Source of the DNA: Microcaldota archaeon
GTDB lineage: Archaea > Micrarchaeota > Micrarchaeia > Anstonellales > Bilamarchaeaceae
DNA: 23,098 nt
Assembly (NCBI GenBank): GCA_021823425.1
Contig: JAKANX010000002.1
Location: 1-23,098 of the forward strand
Direction: 5' to 3'
Below the pieces are notes generated by a model. It did no database searches. It was not told where the DNA came from and saw nothing but the letters and a program-made list of their open reading frames with translations. A program made the position numbers and the translations under genes. Shown piece after piece: positions 1 to 6,010 of this stretch; the first letter of the stretch is position 1, and each line of letters begins with the position of its first letter.

Positions 1-1
1 G

Positions 2-505
2 GCCCGTTTCGAGAAGAATATGGGCCGCCACAAGGGCGTTGAATGGGCGAAGGTGCAGGCAAGGCTGGAATCCAATCCGGAAACGCTCCGGCCGCTCAAC
101 GAAATGGAAAAAACTGGAGGGGAGCCGGACGTCGTCGGGCTGGACAAGAAAACCGGCGAATGCATATTTTACGATTGTTCTGCGGAAAGCCCCAGCGGAC
201 GAAGAAACCTGTGCTACGACCGGGAAGCGCTCGAGTCAAGGAAGCAATTCAAGCCCAAGGATTCGGCGATGGACATGGCAGCTGCAATAGGCATCGGAAT
301 TCTGGACGAAGGACAATACGGGGAGCTGCAGCAGCTGGGAAATTTCGATACAAAAACGTCAAGCTGGATTAGGACGCCTCAAGGGATAAGGAAGCTGGGC
401 GGCGCGCTCTTCTGCGACCGGCGCTACAATCAGGTCTTCGTATACCATAACGGGGCTGATTCCTACTACGGCGGCAGGGGCTTCCGCGGCTCGCTAAGGG
501 TTTGA
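2..505 (+). CDS. DUF4256 family protein (5' end outside window)
   Basis: Homologues of this protein are conserved small soluble proteins of unknown biochemical function. The reading frame is open from base 2 (residues ARFEKN) into an internal ATG at 20. In this family the residues ARFEKNMxRHKGxEW normally sit some 20-30 residues into the protein, so the true start lies left of the window and the ATG at 20 is not the start. Recognisable blocks are NEMEKTGGEPDVVG, FYDCSAESPSGRR, LCYDREALESRK, DMAAA, LGNFDTKTSSW, CDRRYNQVFVYHNGA and the C-terminal GFRGSLRV. There is no signal peptide or membrane segment. The family is common in bacteria, so lateral acquisition is possible. It ends 27 bases before the convergent stop of the PHP gene. 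The family call is firm; function is unknown. Confidence 0.9.
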   Translation, partial: ARFEKNMGRHKGVEWAKVQARLESNPETLRPLNEMEKTGGEPDVVGLDKKTGECIFYDCSAESPSGRRNLCYDREALESRKQFKPKDSAMDMAAAIGIGILDEGQYGELQQLGNFDTKTSSWIRTPQGIRKLGGALFCDRRYNQVFVYHNGADSYYGGRGFRGSLRV

Positions 506-532
506 GTTAGTGCAGGAATGAAACTGCGGAAT

Positions 533-1276
533 TCAAATTCCCGCGAGCAGGCCGCTCTGCCTGCATTTGTTCCCCACTATCGCCGCCTTCACCCCTTCCT
601 CCGTCAAGTTGTCAAGCCCGCACACGCTGTACATCACTCCGAGGCTTTCCGCGTTGTGCGCGTCCGAATCGTAGACGCACGGAATTGGCGCGCCGTTCCT
701 GAGCATGATTGTTTCCAGCCCCTGCGCAAGCCCGTAGGAGGGGTGGTCGCATTCCATCGCGTCAAAAAGCGGAAGGTCCTGCGCGTTTATCTTGTTCGGA
801 AGCCCGTTTGCAGGGTGCGCGGCGATTGCGAGCCCGCCCTGCGCGTGCACCCTCCAGACTGTTTCCTGCAGCGAGAGCCCGCCGTCGCAGGGCCCGGGGC
901 CCGGAGCGCCGATGCACTCCTCTTCTGCGGGGTTCTTCGCTATCCCTATGGCGAGCATGTGCCAGTTCGGGGTGGTGAATTCCATGGAAGGAATGCATAA
1001 AATGCGCGTCTCGTTCCTGCACCTTTCAATGTAATTGGGGCAGAAGTTGTGGTCCGTAATCGCGATGAACCTGAATCCCAGCCGCACGGACTCTTCCACC
1101 ATCGCGTCGTAGCTGTCCTCCCCGTCCGAGCAGTCCGTGTGCATGTGCAAATTTCCCGCATAGAGGTTGCCTGCCGAAACCTTGGGGGCTGCAAGGGCAA
1201 CGAACGAGAGCAGCACTGCAACGAGGACGAGCGCCGCGAGCGCGTATTTCGCATACACCGAATGCATTTTCAGCAT
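533..1276 (-). CDS. Exported PHP-domain metallophosphoesterase-like protein
   Basis: This is a 247-residue PHP-superfamily hydrolase behind an N-terminal hydrophobic segment (residues 9-31) that should export or anchor it. The metal ligands expected of PHP enzymes are visible in order: H44 and H46 (LHMHTDCSDG), D75-H76 (TDHN), E99 (SMEF), H106 (NWHML), H154 (AAHP) and D205/H207 (DSDAHN). It is therefore probably an active di- or trinuclear metal phosphoesterase; the substrate cannot be inferred. Stand-alone exported PHP proteins of the CehA/McbA-like group are the closest family I can name. The ATG at 1276 overlaps the stop of the upstream lipoprotein gene (ATGCTGA), implying co-transcription. 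A second ATG at 1267 is an alternative start. Many cysteines (79, 86, 94, 121, 130, 176, 200, 219, 238) would suit an extracytoplasmic protein with disulfides. Confidence 0.82.
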   Translation of the reverse strand: MLKMHSVYAKYALAALVLVAVLLSFVALAAPKVSAGNLYAGNLHMHTDCSDGEDSYDAMVEESVRLGFRFIAITDHNFCPNYIERCRNETRILCIPSMEFTTPNWHMLAIGIAKNPAEEECIGAPGPGPCDGGLSLQETVWRVHAQGGLAIAAHPANGLPNKINAQDLPLFDAMECDHPSYGLAQGLETIMLRNGAPIPCVYDSDAHNAESLGVMYSVCGLDNLTEEGVKAAIVGNKCRQSGLLAGI

Positions 1277-2340
1277 CCCGGGCAGCTGAGCCTTTCCATG
1301 TTCTCCTGCGGGAACGGGCTCTGGTCTGTCTGGGTTCCGTAGATGGTCCCGCGGTTGTCTATCCAATAGTAATTGGAGCCGCTGTCCACGACGTAGTGGT
1401 CTCCTGTCGAGGGGTTGTAGACATCCTCTATTCCGAGTATCGCGTTGTCCCATTTGTGGTTGAGCTCGTCCATGGAACTGCTCCTAGTCTCGAACACCGA
1501 TGAAATCGTTGCCGAGATGCCGCTCTGCGCCTGCGAGATTATGCCGAGGCGCTTTTGCACCTCCTTGTTCTCCCGCGCGGCCCAGCCTGCGTCGACCTTG
1601 AACGAGCGCTGCATCCCCAGGGCGAGCAGCTCGGTTTCGTTCATCAGTTCCTTCGGAGAATAGTACTCCATTCCGGACACATACCACACGCCTGTCCCCG
1701 ATACCTGGACCAGCGTGGTGCTAATTACGAGCACCATGCTCATGTTTTTCCCGTTTTCCGAGTAATCGAGCCGGGTTTCCGAAGCCGACTGGCCGGCTAT
1801 CATGGGGCTGCTGATGTTTACGAGATCGGGGCGGTCAGTCGTTTTTACATTAGTCACGTTGATGCCGCTCTTTTGGATTAGTTCGGATGAAAAATCGGCT
1901 GCGGAAACGTAGCTGCGCACCATCATCGGATTTGAAATGCCGCCTGAGGGGTCATAGAGCGAGCCCTCCTTGAAGCCCGCGAAATCCAGCATAGGGTTGG
2001 GAACCTCGTATACGTAGCCGTACGGGTCCTGTATCATGAAGCCCTGGCCGGAAGGAGATTTGGCCTCAAAGGCGACCGCGGCGTCTATGTAGGGCCGGAC
2101 GAGGCCGGAGCCGTTGGTTACGGACCAGCCCTGCGGAACTTCAAGGCTGAACGCGCCCTCGTGCGGGTCGGTGAATTTGAAGAAGGAGACTGCATCGCCG
2201 TATTTTACTGGCGCCGATGCGCCCGTGCCGTTGCCCCCATTTACTCCTGCGCTTGCGTTCGGGGCGCCCGGGTTATTGTCGGGAATCGTGCAGCCCGCGG
2301 CAAGCAGGAGCAGGAAAACGGCGATGGGAATGGCCCGCAT
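1270..2340 (-). CDS. Putative surface lipoprotein, unknown function
   Basis: I do not recognise a named family for this 356-residue protein. It begins with a hydrophobic signal and a lipobox ending at C17 (LLLAAGC), followed by an Asn/Gly/Ala-rich low-complexity linker (about residues 20-45), typical of a lipid-anchored archaeal surface protein. A folded region starts with FTDPHEGAFSLEVPQGW, a motif common in small secreted beta-rich domains. The C-terminus has a Tyr/Trp-rich stretch (HYVVDSGSNYYWID, then GTIYGTQTD) and ends in CPGC. Several N-x-S/T sequons are present. The downstream PHP gene overlaps it by 7 bases, so the two likely form an operon. The start is supported by the lipobox position and by an AT-rich promoter-like element at leaderless distance. 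The call rests only on the signal and lipobox. Confidence 0.75.
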   Translation of the reverse strand: MRAIPIAVFLLLLAAGCTIPDNNPGAPNASAGVNGGNGTGASAPVKYGDAVSFFKFTDPHEGAFSLEVPQGWSVTNGSGLVRPYIDAAVAFEAKSPSGQGFMIQDPYGYVYEVPNPMLDFAGFKEGSLYDPSGGISNPMMVRSYVSAADFSSELIQKSGINVTNVKTTDRPDLVNISSPMIAGQSASETRLDYSENGKNMSMVLVISTTLVQVSGTGVWYVSGMEYYSPKELMNETELLALGMQRSFKVDAGWAARENKEVQKRLGIISQAQSGISATISSVFETRSSSMDELNHKWDNAILGIEDVYNPSTGDHYVVDSGSNYYWIDNRGTIYGTQTDQSPFPQENMERLSCPGC

Positions 2341-2360
2341 AAGCGTATTTTTCAGGCAGG

Positions 2361-2369
2361 TTTATTATT
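2361..2369 (-). promoter_or_regulatory. Possible TATA box for the lipoprotein-PHP operon
   Basis: The minus strand reads AATAATAAA here, 21-29 bases upstream of the ATG at 2340. That spacing would give a leaderless or near-leaderless transcript. The element is a weak match to an archaeal TATA box. Confidence 0.35.
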
Positions 2370-2408
2370 CCATCCGAAGCCGGATGGGGCGGGGAGGGCG
2401 GGGGAAGG

Positions 2409-2417
2409 TTTAAAAAT
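2409..2417 (+). promoter_or_regulatory. TATA box for the small secreted protein gene
   Basis: TTTAAAAAT lies about 50 bases upstream of the ATG at 2466, within an AT-rich patch that contrasts with the GC-rich surroundings. Transcription would start near 2440. With the element at 2361-2369 it makes 2341-2465 a divergent promoter region; no other feature is visible in that gap. Confidence 0.5.
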
Positions 2418-2465
2418 TGTATTACATTAAGGTTACATTAACATTACGATAAACGGGTGGGATGA

Positions 2466-2867
2466 ATGGATTTGAAAATGCTGGGATTGGTTTTCGCAGC
2501 AGTTCTGGCGCTCGCTGGCGCAGGCTACGCAGCGGGGTTCTTCGGGCACGCGCCCCCGCCTTTTGCGAACGTTTCGTGGAACGGGACGCACTCGGGCTGG
2601 AACGGAACCGCGTTCAACGCGACCGCAGCGCAGGATTTCAGGCAGGCGGTCGCGTCCGGGGACTACAACGCAGCGATGTCGCTCCACCAGGAATACGGCT
2701 TCGGCGGAAAACTGTTCGGCAAACTGAACGAGACGACGTTCGGGGAGTATTCGCAGATATACAATTTGAGCATGGAGCTTAGGCAGCAGCTCAACTTGGG
2801 CGCGCACCTGCGCCCGCCGATGGGCAGGGGGATGCGGGGGTTCGTGCGCCCGATGAGAAAGTTTTGA
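2466..2867 (+). CDS. Small secreted or membrane-anchored protein, unknown function
   Basis: This 133-residue protein has an N-terminal hydrophobic segment (residues 4-24) that could be a signal peptide or anchor. A Pro/Asn/Gly/Trp-rich stretch with repeated WNGT sequons follows (about residues 32-53). A predicted helical part reads FRQAVASGDYNAAMSLHQ and then GKLFGKLNETTF. The FRQAVASGDYNAA segment resembles a helical pattern seen in small secreted proteins, but I cannot assign a family. The C-terminus is Arg/Met/Pro-rich and basic. It has its own promoter-like element upstream and a strong hairpin just after its stop, so it is probably a single-gene unit. Confidence 0.65.
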   Translation: MDLKMLGLVFAAVLALAGAGYAAGFFGHAPPPFANVSWNGTHSGWNGTAFNATAAQDFRQAVASGDYNAAMSLHQEYGFGGKLFGKLNETTFGEYSQIYNLSMELRQQLNLGAHLRPPMGRGMRGFVRPMRKF

Positions 2868-2884
2868 GCTCACCCAGGTCGCCC

Positions 2885-2933
2885 GGAGGGCGGGGGGCGC
2901 AAGCCTCCCGTCCCTCCAACCTAATAATCTTTT
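2885..2933 (+). terminator. GNRA-capped hairpin with T-run downstream of the small secreted gene
   Basis: The arms 2885-2898 and 2903-2917 pair along 14 base pairs with one G-T pair and one bulged T (2911), closed by the tetraloop GCAA at 2899-2902. A CTTTT run follows 12-16 bases later. The hairpin starts 18 bases after the stop at 2867 and precedes the FKBP gene, so it may end transcription or stabilise the 3' end of the upstream message. Hairpin-type terminators are not the rule in archaea, where T-tracts dominate, so the role is uncertain. Confidence 0.5.
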
Positions 2934-2960
2934 GCTGGTAATGGATTTACGGTGCAAAAC

Positions 2961-3773
2961 ATGGATGCAAGGCAATTCGCATTTTGCGCGCTCGCGCTGA
3001 TGCTCTTTTCCGCAGGGTGCGCGCAGCAGGCAACGGCCAAGAATTCAACGGCGATAGCGCTGGGCGACACCGCGCTCGTGGATTACGCGCTCAGCGTCGC
3101 GGACGCGAACGGCACGAATTTCGTCCCTTACGACACTTCGATGCGGGACATTGCGGTTCGGTATGGCATTTACGACTCGAATCGGACTTACGCGCCAATT
3201 AGCGTGCACGTGGGCGCGGACAGCGGGTTCATTCCCTCTTTCGCATATTCGCTAATTGGGATGGCAGCAGGGGAGAACAAGAGCTTCGTGATAGAGCCTG
3301 CCGACGGATACGGGGAATACGATTCGGGAAGGGTGATAAGCCTGAACCGCACGTACGGCGCGAGCAGGTACGAGGAAATACCCATCTCGTATTTCGCGGA
3401 CAACAACCTTTCATCTGCGCCGGGGACCGGGATTCCCGGGGCGTACTGGAACGCCACCGTGGTGAACGCGACGAACACGAGCGCTACAATCAGGGTGGAC
3501 CCGGAAATAAACAAGACGCTCACTTTCAGCGGGCTCCCCGAGCGCGTCGTTTCCTTCGGCAACGACAGCATGGTGCTTGAGATAATGGCGGAAGAGGGAG
3601 CGGTTTACGACATACAGGACGCCTCGGGCACGGTGCAGAGCGCGATGGCGTCAGTGGTGAACGCCACCAGCGTAGTCTTGGACGCGAACAACCCGCTCGC
3701 GGGAAAGAGGCTGCACTTCACCGTTTACGTGCGCCAAATAACTCAGGCGAACCGGACCAATTCAACTACCTGA
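2961..3773 (+). CDS. Lipoprotein FKBP-type peptidyl-prolyl cis-trans isomerase
   Basis: This is a 270-residue FKBP-family prolyl isomerase, predicted to be lipid-anchored outside the cell, where it would help fold exported proteins. A signal peptide ends in a lipobox at C20 (LFSAGC). The FKBP core follows: GDTALVDYALSVADANGT, then FIPSFAYSLIGMAAGENKSFVI and the PADGYGEYD motif. Downstream comes the inserted chaperone-like segment typical of long archaeal FKBPs (about residues 110-200), and the fold closes with NPLAGKRLHFTVYVRQI. The ATG at 2961 is preferred over an in-frame GTG at 2952 because it places the basic residue and lipobox normally. It ends in an 8-base convergent overlap with the histidine phosphatase gene. 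The family is firm; activity is inferred. Confidence 0.88.
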   Translation: MDARQFAFCALALMLFSAGCAQQATAKNSTAIALGDTALVDYALSVADANGTNFVPYDTSMRDIAVRYGIYDSNRTYAPISVHVGADSGFIPSFAYSLIGMAAGENKSFVIEPADGYGEYDSGRVISLNRTYGASRYEEIPISYFADNNLSSAPGTGIPGAYWNATVVNATNTSATIRVDPEINKTLTFSGLPERVVSFGNDSMVLEIMAEEGAVYDIQDASGTVQSAMASVVNATSVVLDANNPLAGKRLHFTVYVRQITQANRTNSTT

Positions 3774-4371
3774 TTCCGTGCAGCGAATTGTCAAGCGAAT
3801 AGAGCTGGGCGAATCCCGGCTTCGCGTCCACGAGCGCGATGCACGCGTTCTTCATCTTTATCGCCCTCGCCTTCTGGAGCGGGATGCCGAGCAGGGACGC
3901 AAGTATCACGCGGTTCACTACATTATGGCCTACCAGCACTATGCACTCGCTGCTGTTGGATGATATCAGCTTTTCCACGAACGGAATCGCGCGCGCCCCC
4001 ACGTCTTCCATGCTCTCCCCCCCGGGCAGCTTTTTTTGCGGGTCCGCGAACGCGCCGTTGAAGGCGTCCGGGAACTGCTCCTCGGCCTGCTCGTGGCTCA
4101 TCCCGGCGAGCTCGCCAGCCTCTATCTCGCGCAGCTCCGGGCACGGGCGGACTTCGCAGTCCCTTCCCTTGGCTATTTCGGCCGCGGTCTGGCCCGCGCG
4201 GCGGAGGGGGCTGCAGCATATGAGCGTTATCTTCTCCTGCCCGAGCCTCCTCGCGAGGCCGAGCGCCTGCCTCTTTCCGCGCTGGGAGAGCTCGCCCTGC
4301 TCCTTTCCGCCGAGAATGACCTTGGCGGAGTTCGCCGTGGTCTCGGCGTGCCTGATTATGAAAAGCTTCAT
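3766..4371 (-). CDS. Histidine phosphatase superfamily protein (phosphoglycerate mutase-like)
   Basis: This 201-residue cytoplasmic protein belongs to the histidine phosphatase (branch 1) superfamily, which includes cofactor-dependent phosphoglycerate mutases, cobalamin and sugar phosphatases. The catalytic RHAET motif is at residues 7-11, with H8 the phospho-acceptor. The second Arg motif is CSPLRRA (R57/R58), the acidic catalytic residue lies in ELREIEAGE (E82/E84), and the second catalytic His is H149 in VLVGHN. Its length matches small phosphatases rather than the roughly 250-residue glycolytic mutases, so a phosphatase on a small metabolite is more likely. It is transcribed alone from a leaderless-spaced TATA element and overlaps the FKBP gene tail to tail by 8 bases. 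Confidence 0.88.
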   Translation of the reverse strand: MKLFIIRHAETTANSAKVILGGKEQGELSQRGKRQALGLARRLGQEKITLICCSPLRRAGQTAAEIAKGRDCEVRPCPELREIEAGELAGMSHEQAEEQFPDAFNGAFADPQKKLPGGESMEDVGARAIPFVEKLISSNSSECIVLVGHNVVNRVILASLLGIPLQKARAIKMKNACIALVDAKPGFAQLYSLDNSLHGIR

Positions 4372-4393
4372 GGGAAGAACGGCGCGTGGGAGG

Positions 4394-4402
4394 ATTAAAA
4401 AT
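4394..4402 (-). promoter_or_regulatory. TATA box for the histidine phosphatase gene
   Basis: The minus strand reads ATTTTTAAT, centred about 27 bases upstream of the ATG at 4371. That is the spacing of a leaderless archaeal transcript. Confidence 0.5.
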
Positions 4403-4420
4403 GTGCCGGGCTGCGCTGAG

Positions 4421-4459
4421 GAGAGAAAGGGGAAAAATAAGGAAGGAAAAAAGAAAAGG
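4421..4459 (-). terminator. T-rich termination tract after the major pilin gene
   Basis: Immediately after the pilin stop the minus strand carries several T-runs (TTTT, TTTTTT, TTTTT) broken by C pairs across about 35 bases, in a region otherwise rich in GC. T-tracts of this kind are the usual archaeal termination signal. Confidence 0.5.
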
Positions 4460-4948
4460 TTATGCGACCTTTCCGGTAAGCGTTCCGGACGTCGTGTACG
4501 GGAAGTTCGCGTTCGTGTCCACGTAGGATACGGTGACCTTGGCGGTGTAACTGGAGCCCGTCGCCTGTGCGCCGAAGCCGCCCGTTGCGGTCGTGAGTAT
4601 CGCGCTGTCCTGCCCCGTGGTGAGCGCCACCGGCATTCCGGTAACGGCGGTCGTCACGTTGCCGACAGTTATCGACACGTTGCTTATGGAAATCGGAACT
4701 CCTGCCTGGTTGCTCAGCTTTATCGTGAACGTTCCGGCTGTGTCCATTCCCCATCCTTTCACGGCCACCTGGGAGAACCCGACGGCCTTGTTGCCTACGA
4801 AGTTGTTAATGTCGAATATTCCCAAAGCGAACAGCACGGCCGCGATTATCACTATAAGCGCGATCGCCCATCCGTAGGTCATGAGGAAGTCGAGGGCCGC
4901 CTGGCCTTTCCTGCTTCCCTTCATCCTTGTTTCCATATTCATCAGCAT
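4460..4948 (-). CDS. Type IV pilin with class III signal peptide (likely major pilin)
   Basis: The product (162 residues from the ATG at 4948, 154 from an internal ATG at 4924) is an archaeal prepilin. A short basic leader (MKGSRKG) precedes Q and the helix QAALDFLMTYGWAIALIVII, the hallmark of class III signal peptides. Cleavage by an EppA/FlaK-type prepilin peptidase is expected between G and Q. The rest is a Thr/Val/Gly-rich beta-type head with no cysteine (GTFTIKLSNQAGVPISISN and GSSYTAKVTVSYVDTN), suited to a polymerising filament subunit. GGTGG lies 7 bases before the ATG at 4948, which favours that start. It faces away from the pilus assembly operon, has its own strong TATA box and ends in a T-tract, as expected of an abundantly expressed major subunit. 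Confidence 0.88.
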   Translation of the reverse strand: MLMNMETRMKGSRKGQAALDFLMTYGWAIALIVIIAAVLFALGIFDINNFVGNKAVGFSQVAVKGWGMDTAGTFTIKLSNQAGVPISISNVSITVGNVTTAVTGMPVALTTGQDSAILTTATGGFGAQATGSSYTAKVTVSYVDTNANFPYTTSGTLTGKVA

Positions 4949-4999
4949 CACCATTCCACCAACGTGGAATTTTTCAGTGCTGGTCCTTCTGCTGTCTGA

Positions 5000-5008
5000 T
5001 TTATATAG
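5000..5008 (-). promoter_or_regulatory. Strong TATA box of the pilin gene
   Basis: The minus strand reads CTATATAAA, a near-ideal archaeal TATA box, about 52-60 bases upstream of the pilin ATG at 4948. Transcription should begin near 4975, leaving a short leader that contains the GGTGG ribosome binding site. Confidence 0.7.
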
Positions 5009-5064
5009 ATTTCTGATTTGGAACGTGGAAAAAACGGGCGGGCCGCCCGCAAGCGCCATAATGA

Positions 5065-5072
5065 TTTTAAAT
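5065..5072 (+). promoter_or_regulatory. Candidate TATA box for the pilus assembly operon
   Basis: TTTTAAAT lies about 54-61 bases upstream of the ATG at 5126. It is the best AT-rich element before the KaiC-like gene and sits back to back with the pilin promoter. Confidence 0.5.
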
Positions 5073-5125
5073 GGGGTGAACGAAGGCATAGCAGGACCCA
5101 GAAAACGCTTTCCCGGTGAAAACAC

Positions 5126-6010
5126 ATGCCAGCGAACAAAAAGCCCCAGGCGCCGCAGATCGAACGAGTCGCTACCGGATTCCCCAGCCTGGACGACATG
5201 CTCGAGGGCGGGCTGCCCCGCAACAGCGTGACGCTGCTTTCGGGCTCGTGCGGCACCGGCAAGAGCACGTTCGCCATGCAGTTCCTCTACTACGGCGCGA
5301 GGGACTACGGCGAGGCTGGAGTGTACATAACGCTGGAGGAGGACCCCGAAACCCTCATTAGGAACATGAGCATATACGGATGGGACCTGCGCCACATGGT
5401 TGAGACAAAGAAGCTGCTCGTAATCAAGCCGGAAGTGTACAAGTTCGACTCCCTCAAGCAGATAATCGCGGACGCGATAGACCGCATAGGCGCCAAGCGC
5501 CTCGTGGTTGACTCGTATTCGGTGCTGCTCACGCACTTTTCCGACGCGGACCAGATCAGGAACGGCCTCGTGCAGCTGGACCGCGAGATAAAGAAGATGG
5601 GATGCACCGCGCTCGTGATTTCCGACATACGGGACAACGGCGAGATATTCTCCACCACCGGAGTGGAGGAGTTCATAGTGGACGGAGTGATAGTGGTCTC
5701 GCTCGTGCGCAGCGCGGACGACCCCTTCAGCCTGCGGCGCGCGATAAGCATACGGAAAATGCGCGCTACGCGCCATCCGCTGAGCATGCACACTTTCGAA
5801 ATCGGCGAGGGCGGGGCCGAGGTCGGGGAGCAGATGCACCCCGGAAGGAGTGGATGGAAAGAAGCGTCAGTGAAAAGGGCGAGGGGCAGGAAGGCCAAGG
5901 CCCGCAAGGCGGCGCCCAAGGAATTCGAAACCCAGATCCAGAGCTCCAAGATAGAATTGAGCGCCCTGCGCAAGAAGGGAGGACACTCGTGGAAATGGAA
6001 GCATCTTTGA
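5126..6010 (+). CDS. KaiC-like RecA-superfamily ATPase leading the pilus operon
   Basis: This 294-residue cytoplasmic ATPase has a single KaiC/RadA-like domain. Walker A is GSCGTGKST (residues 40-48), the acidic pair E71-E72 follows in YITLEEDPE, and Walker B is RLVVDS (D129). The family signature RKMRATRHP is at residues 210-218. All nucleotide-binding residues look intact. After residue about 240 comes a basic Lys/Arg/Ala-rich tail (KRARGRKAKARKAA) of about 55 residues, not part of the ATPase fold, which may bind nucleic acid, membrane or a partner. It is the first gene of an operon encoding pilins, an assembly ATPase and platform proteins, and overlaps the next gene by about 22 bases. In the archaellum the KaiC-like protein ArlH (FlaH) works with the ATPase ArlI, so a similar role is plausible; a signalling KaiC unrelated to pili is the alternative. 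Confidence 0.85.
   Translation: MPANKKPQAPQIERVATGFPSLDDMLEGGLPRNSVTLLSGSCGTGKSTFAMQFLYYGARDYGEAGVYITLEEDPETLIRNMSIYGWDLRHMVETKKLLVIKPEVYKFDSLKQIIADAIDRIGAKRLVVDSYSVLLTHFSDADQIRNGLVQLDREIKKMGCTALVISDIRDNGEIFSTTGVEEFIVDGVIVVSLVRSADDPFSLRRAISIRKMRATRHPLSMHTFEIGEGGAEVGEQMHPGRSGWKEASVKRARGRKAKARKAAPKEFETQIQSSKIELSALRKKGGHSWKWKHL

Noticed and set aside
2433..2975. 180-codon minus-strand open frame opposite the small secreted protein
   Set aside because: It would cover the hairpin and promoter elements, has shadow composition, and the plus-strand protein has a clear signal peptide.
4949..5839. Long minus-strand open frame upstream of and fused to the pilin frame, antisense to the KaiC-like gene
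   Set aside because: It is the mirror of a high-GC gene; its sequence is low-complexity His/Arg/Val-rich, and the pilin has its own start, ribosome binding site and TATA box at 4948-5008.
5602..5988. In-frame extension of the VWA protein upstream into the KaiC-like gene
   Set aside because: The extension is a shadow of the KaiC frame; the pilin-type leader and the GGGAGG site place the start at 5989 or 5995.
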